Source: Janthinobacterium tructae
GTDB lineage: Bacteria > Pseudomonadota > Gammaproteobacteria > Burkholderiales > Burkholderiaceae_D
DNA length: 64,000 nt
Direction of reading: 5' to 3'
Assembly (NCBI RefSeq): GCF_006517255.1
Contig: NZ_CP041185.1
Coordinates: 5,580,001-5,644,000 of the forward strand
Of this stretch, positions 55,419 to 63,914 are shown piece after piece. Each line of letters starts with the position of its first letter. Position 1 is the stretch's first letter. The notes beneath the pieces were generated by a model. It made no database searches, was not told where the DNA came from, and saw only the letters and a list, made by a program, of their open reading frames with translations. The position numbers and the translations under genes are program-made.

Positions 55419-55907
55419 ATGCCACGCGACGACTCGCGCGAGCAGCCGCAATGGCTGCTGGCGCGCCACAGTGCCTTGACGGCGCGCCAGTTGCTGCGCG
55501 CCTATGGCTTGCTATGCCTGTTTTCCCTGACGATTGCCGCCGCCTTTGCGCTGCGCGGCATCTGGACCATTCCCGTCTTTTCGTTCGCCGAACTGGGCCT
55601 GGTGGCCATCGCCCTGCTGCATTACCTGCGCCATGCGCGCGACTATGAGCACATCGCCCTGCGCGACGGCGAGCTGATCGTCGAACAGGTCAGCGCCGGC
55701 CATTGCCGGCGCCACCACTTTTCGCCGTGGCGCACGCGCATCGCTGTGTCGCATGGGCCGCGCCAGTTGATACATATCAATGATACCGGTGCGTGTGGCG
55801 CGCAGGTGGATGTGGGCGTGTACGCGACGCCCGAGCGGCGCCGGCAGGTGGCGCAGGAATTGCTGGCCCTGCTGCCATCACCCCTGTCGCCGCCAGCGCC
55901 GCCGTGA
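55419..55907 (+). CDS. DUF2244 domain-containing membrane protein
   Basis: The 162-residue protein has two close membrane helices (about residues 28-70: LLCLFSLTIAAAFALRG and LGLVAIALLHYLRHA). A cytosolic beta-rich domain with VEQVSAGHCRRH and VDVGVYATPERR follows, as in DUF2244. Such genes often sit near respiratory oxidase clusters, but none is here. GGGAGG precedes the start. It is convergent with the aldo/keto reductase gene, 5 bp apart. Confidence 0.85.
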   Translation: MPRDDSREQPQWLLARHSALTARQLLRAYGLLCLFSLTIAAAFALRGIWTIPVFSFAELGLVAIALLHYLRHARDYEHIALRDGELIVEQVSAGHCRRHHFSPWRTRIAVSHGPRQLIHINDTGACGAQVDVGVYATPERRRQVAQELLALLPSPLSPPAPP

Positions 55908-55912
55908 ACGCC

Positions 55913-56953
55913 TTACACGGCCCGCGACGGACCTTCCCACAGATTGATATGGCCTTCGCGCGCCTGCACGTCGATGGCGGCCAATTCATCGGGCGTGAAC
56001 GACAGCTGCTGCAGCGCGGTCACGTTTTCGCGGATTTGTGCGCTGCTGCTGGCACCGATCAGGGTCGACGTGACGCGGGGATCGCGCAGCACCCAGGCCA
56101 GCGCCATCTGCGCCAGGGTTTGCCCCCGCTGTGCGGCGATCTGGTTCAGCGCACGCACGCGAGCCAGGTTTTCCGCGCTCAGGTGCTGTTGCGTCAGCGA
56201 ACCGCCGCCGGGGCGGTTGACGCGCGCATCCTGCGGCACGCCGTCCAGGTACTTGTCGCTGAGCAGCCCCTGTGCCAGCGCCGTGAACGTGATGCAGCCC
56301 ATGCCTTGTTCTTGCAGGGTGTCGAGCAAGCCGTCTTCCTCGATCCAGCGGTTGAGCATGTTGTAGGCCGGCTGGTGGATCAGACACGGCACTTTCCACT
56401 CTTTCAGCAGGGCAGCCGCCTCGGCCGTCTTTTGCGGCGAATACGAGGACAGGCCCACGTACAGTGCCTTGCCCTGCTGCACGGCTGTCGCCAGTGCGCC
56501 CATGGTTTCTTCCAGCGGCGTGTCGGCATCGTAGCGGTGCGAATAAAAGATATCGACGTAATCGAGGCCCAGACGCTGCAAGCTCTGGTCCAGGCTGGCC
56601 AGTACGTATTTGCGCGAACCGCCGCCCTGGCCGTACGGGCCGGGCCACATGTCCCAGCCGGCCTTGGTGGAAATGATCAGTTCATCGCGGTACGGTAAAA
56701 AATCGTCGCGCAGCAGCTTGCCGAAATTGCTCTCCGCGCTGCCATACGGCGGGCCATAGTTATTCGCCAGGTCGAAATGCGTGATGCCCAGGTCGAAGGC
56801 CGTGCGCAGCATGTCGCGCTGCGAAGCCAGATGGTTGCTGTCGCCAAAGTTGTGCCACAGTCCCAGGGACAGCAGCGGCAGTTTCAACCCGCTGCGCCCG
56901 CAGGTGCGGTATGGCATGCTGTCGTAGCGGTTCTCGGCGGCGTGGTAGGTCAT
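55913..56953 (-). CDS. Aldo/keto reductase (YghZ/MgrA type)
   Basis: The 346-residue NADPH-dependent reductase resembles E. coli L-glyceraldehyde 3-phosphate reductase. It has a Tyr/Lys/His catalytic set in FDLANNYGPP (Tyr), STKAGWD (Lys) and YSHRYDADTP (His), and the start MTYHAAENRYDSMPYRTCG. A strong AAGGAG box is upstream. It may detoxify methylglyoxal or reduce glyceraldehyde 3-phosphate. Confidence 0.94.
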   Translation of the reverse strand: MTYHAAENRYDSMPYRTCGRSGLKLPLLSLGLWHNFGDSNHLASQRDMLRTAFDLGITHFDLANNYGPPYGSAESNFGKLLRDDFLPYRDELIISTKAGWDMWPGPYGQGGGSRKYVLASLDQSLQRLGLDYVDIFYSHRYDADTPLEETMGALATAVQQGKALYVGLSSYSPQKTAEAAALLKEWKVPCLIHQPAYNMLNRWIEEDGLLDTLQEQGMGCITFTALAQGLLSDKYLDGVPQDARVNRPGGGSLTQQHLSAENLARVRALNQIAAQRGQTLAQMALAWVLRDPRVTSTLIGASSSAQIRENVTALQQLSFTPDELAAIDVQAREGHINLWEGPSRAV

Positions 56954-57073
56954 GGCATCTCCTTGTCAATGAATCGCCTATTCTGGCGCAAAATCAAGGT
57001 GTGCGTACATGCGCCTTGCGCGCGACGGGACGCGCTTTACAATAGGCGTTGAGGAATCTCGCAAGGAGCGGTC

Positions 57074-58660
57074 ATGGAAATCGAATTGAAATTGTCGCTG
57101 GCGCAGGAAGATGCCTCGCGCCTGCGCGCGCATCCGTTGCTGGCGCAGTCCGCGCAAGGGCCATTGGTGCTGCAGATGCACGATATCTATGTCGATACGC
57201 CCGATTTGCAGCTGTGCCGCCACCAGGCGGGCTTGCGCGTGCGCCAGGTGGACGGGCGCTGGGTGCAAACCCTGAAGGCGGGCGGCACGGTCAGCGGCGG
57301 CTTGCACAGCCGCCACGAATGGGAAGGCGAGGTGCCCGGGCCGCAGCCGGACCTCGCCGCGCTCGACGCTGCCATCGGCCGCAAGCAGCCCATCCGTGCG
57401 CTGCTGCGCCAGGATGCCATCCGCGACGCCTTGCGGCCCGTGTTTACCACGCGCATCGAGCGCACCGTCTGGCAGTTGCGCACGCCGCAGGGCGACCAGA
57501 TCGAATGCGTGCTGGATCAGGGTGTCATTGAAAGCGGTGCGGACGGTGCCGATGGTGCCATACGCAGCGTGGCCGTCAGCGAGATCGAGCTGGAGTTGAA
57601 GCAAGGGCAGGCCGCCAGCCTGTTCGACGTGGCGCTGGCGCTGCTGCAGGAGGTGCCGCTGCAGCTGGGCCACATGAGCAAGGCGGAACGCGGTTACCGC
57701 CTCGCCGCGCCGCAGCCTTTGCGCGCCGTCAAGGCGCAGCCCCTGGCGCTGGACGCGGCGATGTCGGTGGAGCAAGCGTTCCTGGCCATCGCCGGCAATT
57801 GCCTGGAACAGGTCAGCGGCAACCAGGATGGCGTGGCGGCGGGCGCAGATGTGGAAAGCGTGCACCAGATGCGCGTGGGACTACGGCGTTTGCGCTCGGC
57901 GCTGGGCATGTTCAAGTCCCTGCTGGTGCTGCCGGACGCCTTGAAGAACGAACTCGACTGGCTGGGCGGTGCGCTGGGCGAGGCACGCGACTGGGATGTG
58001 CTCGCTGGTAGTACCCTGGCGCAACTCGATGGCGAGGCGCAAGCGGATGCGGCAGCGCTGGCAACGGCGGCGCACGCGCAGGCACGCCTCAAGCATGTAG
58101 AGGCCGCCCAGGCCGTCACCTCGGCGCGCTGCACGGCTTGCATGCTGGGCTTGCAGCGCTGGCTGCAGGCGCGCGCCTGGCGCGACAGCTGTTCCGTGCG
58201 CCAGATGCGACGCCTGGAGGCGCCCGTTTTCCCGTTTGCCCATGCTACCGTGCGCAAGGACCAGCGCCGCTTGATGAAACGCGGCAAGCGCCTGCTGCAT
58301 GCCTCGCCGCAGCAGCGCCATCAGGTGCGCATCGCGGCCAAGAAGACGCGTTACGCGACGGAATTTTTTGCCTCGCTGTTTGCCGCGCGCACCGTGCAAC
58401 CGTATGTGGGGCGCTTGTCGGCCCTGCAGGATGAATTGGGCTGGCTCAATGACGTGCAGGTGGCCGACCGGCTGCTGCAGCAATTGCCCGAAGTTCAGGC
58501 TGGCCAGGCCGACCAGGCGGATCAGTTCGCCCAGGACGGGCTGCGGCTGCACGCGGCCTTCATCCGCGGCTATCTGGCGGCGCGCGCGCAGGCGCAGGGC
58601 AAGGATGGCCGCATGCACAAGGCCTGGCGACGCTTCAAGGCAGCCCGTTTGCCGGCCTGA
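57074..58660 (+). CDS. CYTH and CHAD domain-containing protein
   Basis: The 528-residue protein has an N-terminal CYTH triphosphate-tunnel domain (EIELKLSL, the ExExK signature, residues 2-9). A C-terminal CHAD domain from about residue 240 follows (VHQMRVGLRRLRSAL and RHQVRIAAKKTRYA). CHAD domains bind inorganic polyphosphate; CYTH enzymes hydrolyse triphosphate or synthesise cAMP. The best guess is a polyphosphate-related triphosphatase. AAGGAG precedes the ATG. The polyphosphate link is family knowledge. Confidence 0.93.
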   Translation: MEIELKLSLAQEDASRLRAHPLLAQSAQGPLVLQMHDIYVDTPDLQLCRHQAGLRVRQVDGRWVQTLKAGGTVSGGLHSRHEWEGEVPGPQPDLAALDAAIGRKQPIRALLRQDAIRDALRPVFTTRIERTVWQLRTPQGDQIECVLDQGVIESGADGADGAIRSVAVSEIELELKQGQAASLFDVALALLQEVPLQLGHMSKAERGYRLAAPQPLRAVKAQPLALDAAMSVEQAFLAIAGNCLEQVSGNQDGVAAGADVESVHQMRVGLRRLRSALGMFKSLLVLPDALKNELDWLGGALGEARDWDVLAGSTLAQLDGEAQADAAALATAAHAQARLKHVEAAQAVTSARCTACMLGLQRWLQARAWRDSCSVRQMRRLEAPVFPFAHATVRKDQRRLMKRGKRLLHASPQQRHQVRIAAKKTRYATEFFASLFAARTVQPYVGRLSALQDELGWLNDVQVADRLLQQLPEVQAGQADQADQFAQDGLRLHAAFIRGYLAARAQAQGKDGRMHKAWRRFKAARLPA

Positions 58661-58674
58661 GTCTGCCGGAGCGT

Positions 58675-58692
58675 CAGGCCTGGCCAGGCCTG
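58675..58692. repeat. 18-bp perfect palindrome between convergent genes
   Basis: CAGGCCTGGCCAGGCCTG lies after the CYTH-CHAD stop and before the Kdo hydroxylase stop. It has no T-run. Confidence 0.5.
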
Positions 58693-58706
58693 GCAGCTCG
58701 GCCCGG

Positions 58707-59582
58707 CTATGCCAACGGGCGTTGCAGCTGGCGCTCGAGGATGGCCAGCGGCGATTTATGCGGGGCAGCCATGGCGCGCACGGGCAGCAGCCAGGTTTGC
58801 TCCAGCGCATGTTGTCCCCGCAGGGCCGCGTGCGATACCGCGTCGCTGAAGACGATCCACGTCTGGCCCGGCGCGAACGCATGCGTTTGCTGCTCCACCT
58901 GCGCCTGGTAATCCAGATCGGCCTTCATGGCGTCGTGCAGCTGCAGCATGTAGTGATCGTAGGGCGTGCGCCGCGACTTGGTGACGTGCAGCCATTGCAG
59001 CAGGGCCGCCAGCACGGGTTGCGGACGCTTCGCGACGGGTAAGAAATGCTGCGCCACCTGCTCGAAGGGCGGGCCCAGTTTCCACACGCGGGGCGCGCCG
59101 CGCGGATGGATGTTGGTGAAGACGCGCAGGATGCGCCGGCCTTGCGTGGGTGACGAGGGAAAGCTGTCGACATGCAGGCGCGTATCGTCCTTGCGCCAGG
59201 ATGTCGCCCGGCCGGCGATTTCCACGGGCCGAAAGCTGCCCTTGCCTTGCTGCAGATGGGGAACATAGCCAGGCAGCAAGCCGGCCAGCAAGCGCTGTGT
59301 GTGCCCCGCATAGCGCTGCATCAGCGCGGCCAGCAGGGAGGCATCGCAGGCATCGTCGTGGCCGCGCACGCCGCGCGCCGCTTCCCAGCTGATGTTCTTG
59401 GCGCTGCTGGCGCTACCCGCCACGCCTTCGAGCAGGGCCTGCTCTTCCTGTTGCAGGGGAAAGCCCAGAGCGGGCAACAGCAGCACTTGCCCCTCTTCAA
59501 GTGCCTGCAGCGCCGCCGCCTGCTGCGCTGCGCTGCCGCTGGCGTCCCAGTGGCGCAGGGGAATGTCGATGAGTTTGCTCAT
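58707..59582 (-). CDS. kdoO: Kdo 3-hydroxylase
   Basis: The 291-residue Fe(II)/2-oxoglutarate dioxygenase is of the Kdo hydroxylase family, known from Burkholderia and Yersinia. An iron-site HxD is visible in LHVDSFPSSPTQGRR and a distal His in SDAVSHAALRGQHA. It converts Kdo to D-glycero-D-talo-oct-2-ulosonic acid in the LPS inner core, at the inner membrane. The start is inferred, with no strong ribosome-binding site. Confidence 0.9.
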   Translation of the reverse strand: MSKLIDIPLRHWDASGSAAQQAAALQALEEGQVLLLPALGFPLQQEEQALLEGVAGSASSAKNISWEAARGVRGHDDACDASLLAALMQRYAGHTQRLLAGLLPGYVPHLQQGKGSFRPVEIAGRATSWRKDDTRLHVDSFPSSPTQGRRILRVFTNIHPRGAPRVWKLGPPFEQVAQHFLPVAKRPQPVLAALLQWLHVTKSRRTPYDHYMLQLHDAMKADLDYQAQVEQQTHAFAPGQTWIVFSDAVSHAALRGQHALEQTWLLPVRAMAAPHKSPLAILERQLQRPLA

Positions 59583-59661
59583 GGCGCAAACGGGAAAGAA
59601 ATCGGAGCGCTCAGTATGGGCGCCTGTCGCCCGCTGCCATTTGCGCTAGCGCAGCTTCAGC

Positions 59662-60033
59662 TCACAGTTTGCTGTTCTGGCAGCCGGCACTCACGCATTC
59701 GCGCGCGCGGTCTTGCAGGAATTGCGCGCGTTCGATGGTGGTCTGGGTGGCGCAATCGAGGTTGACATAGAAGTCCGATGCTTCGCGTTTGGAACAGTTC
59801 TTGTTGCGCTTGCTGATCCACGCCAACTGACCCGATTTCAGCTTTTGCTTGCCGCTGGCATCGAGCTGGGAGCCAAGCTTCTTGTAGTTGGCGTTGAGTT
59901 CCTTGTCCGCCTCCTGGTACACCTTGTTCAGACAATACAGGCCGTCGAAGTCGTTGCGCGGCGTGTCGCAGGCCGAGTTGGCGAAGGCGGAACCGGAGGC
60001 AAGAACGAGCAGGGCAAGCATGAATTTTTTCAT
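59662..60033 (-). CDS. LprI-like (DUF1311) exported small protein
   Basis: A 123-residue protein with a signal peptide (VLASGSAFA) and six cysteines in the mature part. It matches the lysozyme-inhibitor LprI N-terminal domain (ELNANYKKL, LRSGQLAWI-type sequence here as LKSGQLAWI, then RNKNC). LprI-type proteins are periplasmic or outer-membrane-associated; lysozyme inhibition is shown only for some. Confidence 0.82.
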   Translation of the reverse strand: MKKFMLALLVLASGSAFANSACDTPRNDFDGLYCLNKVYQEADKELNANYKKLGSQLDASGKQKLKSGQLAWISKRNKNCSKREASDFYVNLDCATQTTIERAQFLQDRARECVSAGCQNSKL

Positions 60034-60171
60034 TGTTTTCTTTCAGCAAGGGATGGCGGCGAAGCTGGCCGATGAGCACGGGCGTGCACTTGCGTATTTT
60101 ATAATATCCTGCATGCGGATCTTGTTCGTTTGACCAGTGCTTGCCGCCCGCATGTACTTTTTGCCTGGACA

Positions 60172-60206
60172 TAAAAAAAGCCTGCGCTCGCAAGCGCAGG
60201 CTTCTT
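60172..60206 (-). terminator. Intrinsic terminator after sodB
   Basis: AAGCCTGCGCT and AGCGCAGGCTT enclose CGCA, with a U-run on the minus strand after the stem. Confidence 0.85.
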
Positions 60207-60268
60207 TCCAGGGCACGTCACAGCGGCGCAGGCCGCGGGTCCGTGCGTTTTACGTTGTAAGGAACCGC

Positions 60269-60847
60269 TTATGCGAAGTTCTTGGCAACGAATTCCCAGT
60301 TGACCAGGCCCCAGAACGTTTCCACGTACTTGGCGCGCAGGTTGCGGTAGTCGATGTAGTAAGCGTGTTCCCAGACGTCGCAGGTCAGCAGTGGCTTGTC
60401 GCCGGTGGTCAAAGGGCAGCCGGCGTTCGAGGTGTTGACGATGTCGACGGAACCGTCGGCTTTTTGCACCAGCCAGGTCCAGCCCGAACCGAAGTTGCCC
60501 ACGCACGACTTGGTGAACTCTTCCTTGAACTTGTCGAACGACGACCATTTGGCGTTGATCGCGTCAGCCACGGCACCGCTCGGCGCGCCACCGCCGGCCG
60601 GCTTCATGCCGTTCCAGTAGAAGGTGTGGTTCCATACTTGCGCTGCATTGTTGAAGATGCCGCCCGACGATTTCTTGATGATGTCTTCCAGCGACAGGTT
60701 CTCGAACTCGGTACCCTTGATCAGGTTGTTCAAGTTGGTGACATACGCCTGGTGATGCTTGGCATAGTGGTATTCCAGGGTTTCTTTCGAAATATGCGGC
60801 GCCAGAGCGTCCATTTCATACGGCAGTGGTGGCAGAGTATGTTCCAT
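60269..60847 (-). CDS. sodB: Superoxide dismutase, iron type
   Basis: The 192-residue enzyme has metal ligands His 27 region ([11 protein letters not shown]), His in QVWNHTFYW, and Asp/His in [11 protein letters not shown]. The [12 protein letters not shown] pattern and the absence of a signal peptide indicate a cytosolic Fe-SOD. AAAGGGA precedes the ATG at 60847; the frame is open to 60985. A terminator follows. Confidence 0.95.
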   Translation of the reverse strand: MEHTLPPLPYEMDALAPHISKETLEYHYAKHHQAYVTNLNNLIKGTEFENLSLEDIIKKSSGGIFNNAAQVWNHTFYWNGMKPAGGGAPSGAVADAINAKWSSFDKFKEEFTKSCVGNFGSGWTWLVQKADGSVDIVNTSNAGCPLTTGDKPLLTCDVWEHAYYIDYRNLRAKYVETFWGLVNWEFVAKNFA

Positions 60848-61175
60848 GTGATGTCCCTTTATGGTGAGTGTTCGGAGTCTTCCGGCCCGGGCCGGAGGGT
60901 TGAGCCTTGTGTGCTTGAACCAAGCATTCTTGCTGAACGAGCCACTATTGTAAAGCGGATGCGCCATTGCTGCAGATTCCCACACGCGTCGCGGATGCCG
61001 TTGGCGTAGTGATTCTCGTTCAGGAAAATAGTGGTATATGCTGAAGCGTCAGCACCTTGAGAAACCGTAGCGAGCAAGCCCGATATCGGGTTGAGTAGCG
61101 CAGCTGTACAAAAAGTGCAGCGAGCAACGCCGACCCGAGAGTGGGCTGCGCAGTAGGTTTATCATGGTGCAATCC
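60848..61175. other. Intergenic region sodB/lacI
   Basis: These 328 bases contain no gene. They hold the sodB promoter region (TACAAT on the minus strand at 60952-60947 is a candidate -10) and copy 2 of the roughly 115-bp intergenic element, which includes the CCCGATATCGGG palindrome at 61079-61090. Confidence 0.6.
61045..61165 (-). repeat. Intergenic element of about 115 bp, copy 2
   Basis: The reverse complement begins TGATAAACCTACTGCGC, passes TGCTCGCTGCAC and GTACAGCTGCGCT, and ends GCTCGCTACGGTTT. It matches copy 1 at 21030-21145 in order and spacing. Confidence 0.55.
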
Positions 61176-62195
61176 TTAGCGGATGCGGCGCGTAGTCTCG
61201 CGCACGATCAATTCCAGGGGCGGAATGGCCGCCTGCACGGCTTCGCCATTGATCAGTCCGAGCAGCGCTTCGGTGGCGATACGGCCGATGTCGTACAGCG
61301 GCTGGTGGATGGTCGTCAGCGGTGGCGTCGTGTAGGACGAGCCGGGCAAGTCATCGAAACCGACGAGCGAGATATCGTCGGGCACGCGGATGCCCTTGCG
61401 GTACAGGCACAGGCGCACGCCGTAGGCGGACAGGTCGTTGGCAGCGAAGACGGCGCTGAATTGCTGCTGCGTATCGAACAAATGGTTCATGGCCAGCATC
61501 CCGCTTGCCTCGTGGAAATCGCCTTCCACCATCAGCTTCGGATCGATGGCGATGTCCGCTTCGCGCAGCGCGCGCTGGTAGCCCGTCAGGCGCTCGGCCG
61601 CATCCGTGTTGTTGGCGGGGCCGGAGACAAAGGCGATGCGGCGGTGTCCCAGTTCCACCAGGTGGCGCACGGCCAGGTAGGCGCCGTATTCGTTGTCGAG
61701 CTTGAAGCCGATGGCGCTTTTCGTCGCCAGCAGGCGGCCCGTCGAGACGATGGGCCGCTGCTGCGAGAAATCGAGCACGCTCTGGTCCGAGATGCGCCCG
61801 GACAGCAGGATGATGCCGTCGACCTTCCGCGCCAGCAGCAAACGGATGCGGTCGGCCTCTTCCTGCGCATTCCAGTGCCCGCTGACGATCACGGATGCGT
61901 AGCCCGTGTCTTTCAAGCCATCGTCCACGCCGCGCAGGCTTTCATCGAAGAAGGGGCTGGAAATATCCTGCACCACGATGCCGATGGTCATCGAGCGGCC
62001 CTTTTTCAGACCCTGCGCCATCTGGTTCGGCGCAAATTTCATGTGCGCAATCGCCGCCAGCACGGCGTCGCGCTTGTCGTCGGAGACCCTGGCCGTGCCG
62101 TTCAGAATGCGCGAGACGGTGCTGGGCGAGACGCCGGCCTGGCGGGCCACGTCGAGCAGGGTGGAAGGGGGAGCAGCGTGGGCGCTATCGTTCAA
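61176..62195 (-). CDS. LacI family transcriptional repressor
   Basis: The 339-residue protein has an N-terminal LacI HTH (LDVARQAGVSPSTVSRILNG) and a periplasmic-binding-like effector domain. The start is a TTG at 62195 with AGGA 6 bases upstream; no ATG or GTG before the HTH fits. It is divergent from the sugar ABC transporter operon. Three TGAAAAC-type palindromes between the genes are its probable operators, one of them 41 bp from its own start. Confidence 0.93.
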   Translation of the reverse strand: MNDSAHAAPPSTLLDVARQAGVSPSTVSRILNGTARVSDDKRDAVLAAIAHMKFAPNQMAQGLKKGRSMTIGIVVQDISSPFFDESLRGVDDGLKDTGYASVIVSGHWNAQEEADRIRLLLARKVDGIILLSGRISDQSVLDFSQQRPIVSTGRLLATKSAIGFKLDNEYGAYLAVRHLVELGHRRIAFVSGPANNTDAAERLTGYQRALREADIAIDPKLMVEGDFHEASGMLAMNHLFDTQQQFSAVFAANDLSAYGVRLCLYRKGIRVPDDISLVGFDDLPGSSYTTPPLTTIHQPLYDIGRIATEALLGLINGEAVQAAIPPLELIVRETTRRIR

Positions 62196-62235
62196 GGTGA
62201 TTCCTGGGTATCAAGATGGCTGGTTGTCAGTGCTC

Positions 62236-62249
62236 TGAAAACCTTTTCA
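62236..62249. promoter_or_regulatory. LacI-type operator O3 (imperfect)
   Basis: TGAAAACCTTTTCA differs from the perfect palindrome by one central base. It lies 41 bp from the lacI start, so it could mediate autoregulation. Confidence 0.6.
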
Positions 62250-62296
62250 GCGAAAGATTACCATAAATGGCCGATAACGACCGCAGGCCGGCGCAG

Positions 62297-62326
62297 GTCG
62301 GCTTAGCCCGCAGGGCGTAAGCCGAC
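62297..62326. repeat. REP-like palindrome, GTCGGCTTA type
   Basis: GTCGGCTTA and TAAGCCGAC enclose GCCCGCAGGGCG-type centre. Nearly identical to 11657-11686 (one difference in the centre). Confidence 0.75.
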
Positions 62327-62376
62327 ACAGCGCAGCCAACAATGCGCAGGAACCATGCTTTTGTCGCCAACAATGC

Positions 62377-62407
62377 GTCGGATTACGCGCTCACGCGCTA
62401 ATCCGAC
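62377..62407. repeat. REP-like palindrome, GTCGGATTA type
   Basis: GTCGGATTA and TAATCCGAC enclose CGCGCTCACGCGC, followed by CTACC as at 14603-14628. Confidence 0.75.
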
Positions 62408-62414
62408 CTACCTA

Positions 62415-62428
62415 TGAAAACGTTTTCA
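62415..62428. promoter_or_regulatory. LacI-type operator O2
   Basis: Perfect palindrome TGAAAACGTTTTCA, 113 bp upstream of the promoter -35. It is spaced 167 bp centre-to-centre from O1. Confidence 0.7.
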
Positions 62429-62540
62429 CAAAAAACAACGGCAGCTCAAATGACGAATTTTTGCGCTTTTTCATAGGAGAACACGCACCACGGCGCGCAG
62501 CTTGCCACGCTGCTCTCAATAAAAATGACAACTTTTTCGG

Positions 62541-62569
62541 TTGACTTGATTTTCGTTGCGGTGTTAAAT
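62541..62569 (+). promoter_or_regulatory. Sigma-70 promoter of the ABC transporter operon
   Basis: TTGACT (62541-62546), a 17-base spacer and TTAAAT (62564-62569). The start site would be near 62576, just before operator O1. Confidence 0.7.
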
Positions 62570-62581
62570 GGATGCATGTTG

Positions 62582-62595
62582 TGAAAACGTTTTCA
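62582..62595. promoter_or_regulatory. LacI-type operator O1
   Basis: Perfect TGAAAACGTTTTCA starting about 6 bases after the predicted transcription start, so a bound repressor would block the start of transcription. Confidence 0.75.
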
Positions 62596-62629
62596 AGATA
62601 GAAGACGCTCAATAAACGGAGATGAAATA

Positions 62630-63907
62630 ATGAAGTCAAGCATTCTTGGCGCCGCCCCGCTGGCCGCGCTGACCCTGGCCGCCAGCGTGGCCGCCGCCCC
62701 CGCCGCGCCGCCGGTGCCGGCGCTGGCCCCGGCGACCATCACTGTCGCCTCCTTCCCCGACCTGGACCGCGCCGTCAAGACGGCCTTGCCCCTGTGGGAA
62801 AAGCTGTACCCGCAAGTGAAGGTCAAGCTGGTCAGCCTGCAGATCGACGATCACCATAACTCGATGACGACGGCGCTGGCGGCCGGCGCGCGCCTGCCCG
62901 ACGTGATGGCCATCGACTTCCGCTATGTCGGCAGCTTCGCCGAATCGAAGGGCATGGAAGACTTGTTGCAGCCGCCGTACGGGGCAGGGCAGTACCGCGC
63001 CCAGTTCGTGCCGTTCACCTTCGTCCAGGCGACCAGCTCGCGCGGCACCTTGGGCGCCATGCCGGCCGACCTGGGGCCGGGCACCCTGTTCTACCGCAAG
63101 GACTTGATGGACAAGGCGGGCATCAAGGAGGCCGACTTGACGGCCTCGTGGGAGTCCTACATTGCCGCCGGCAAGAAGCTCAAGGCCGCCACCGGCACCT
63201 ATCTGCTGGCCGGCGCCAGCGACCTGGCCGACATTTATATACGCGCCAATCTGAAGGATGGCGAAGGCATTTACTTTGGCGACAAGGGGCAGGTGCTGGT
63301 CGACTCGCCCCGTTTCGTCAAGGCCTTCGAACTGGCCAAGGCGGCGCGCGTGGCCGGCATCGACGCGCGCACCGTGGCCTGGACGGGCGAGTGGGCCGAA
63401 GGCTTTAAACGCGACAAGGTGGCCAGCCAGATGATGGGATCGTGGCTCAGCGGCCACCTGGCCAAGTGGCTGGCGCCGGCTTCCGCCGGCCAGTGGCGCG
63501 CGGCGAACTTGCCGGCCGGCGCGCTGGCGTCGTATGGCGGCTCTTTTTACGGCATCCCGAAAAAGGCCAGCAACAAGGTTCAAGCCTGGGAATTCATCAA
63601 GTTCATGACCGTGAACAAGGATATCCAGCTGCATTCCCTGAAAGAGATCGGCGCCTTCCCGGCCCTCAAGGCGGCGTATGCGGACCCGATGATGGACGAG
63701 CCGCAAGCGTATTTCGGCGGCCAGAAGACGCGCCTGCTGGCGCGCGACACGGCGGCGAAGATTCCCGTCATCCGCGTCGACAAGTTCGACGCCGTGGCGC
63801 GCGACATCGTCAACATGGAACTGGAAAGCGTGCTGGCGCAAAACAAGGATATCAAGACGGCGCTGGCCGACGCCAAGGCCCTGATCACCCACCGCGCGCG
63901 GCGCTAG
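62630..63907 (+). CDS. Sugar ABC transporter substrate-binding protein
   Basis: The 425-residue extracellular solute-binding family 1 protein has a signal peptide (LAALTLAASVAAA). A two-lobe binding domain (residues 40-420) follows with the typical GGSFYGIPKKASNKVQAWEF segment. It delivers a sugar or oligosaccharide to the permease encoded next. The substrate is unknown. It is the first gene of the LacI-controlled operon. Confidence 0.93.
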   Translation: MKSSILGAAPLAALTLAASVAAAPAAPPVPALAPATITVASFPDLDRAVKTALPLWEKLYPQVKVKLVSLQIDDHHNSMTTALAAGARLPDVMAIDFRYVGSFAESKGMEDLLQPPYGAGQYRAQFVPFTFVQATSSRGTLGAMPADLGPGTLFYRKDLMDKAGIKEADLTASWESYIAAGKKLKAATGTYLLAGASDLADIYIRANLKDGEGIYFGDKGQVLVDSPRFVKAFELAKAARVAGIDARTVAWTGEWAEGFKRDKVASQMMGSWLSGHLAKWLAPASAGQWRAANLPAGALASYGGSFYGIPKKASNKVQAWEFIKFMTVNKDIQLHSLKEIGAFPALKAAYADPMMDEPQAYFGGQKTRLLARDTAAKIPVIRVDKFDAVARDIVNMELESVLAQNKDIKTALADAKALITHRARR

Positions 63908-63914
63908 GAGCAGC

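Larger units (their letters stand above)
62196..62629. other. Regulatory region lacI/ABC transporter
   Basis: No gene. Holds two REP-like palindromes, three operator-like palindromes and a sigma-70 promoter reading toward the transporter. Confidence 0.7.
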
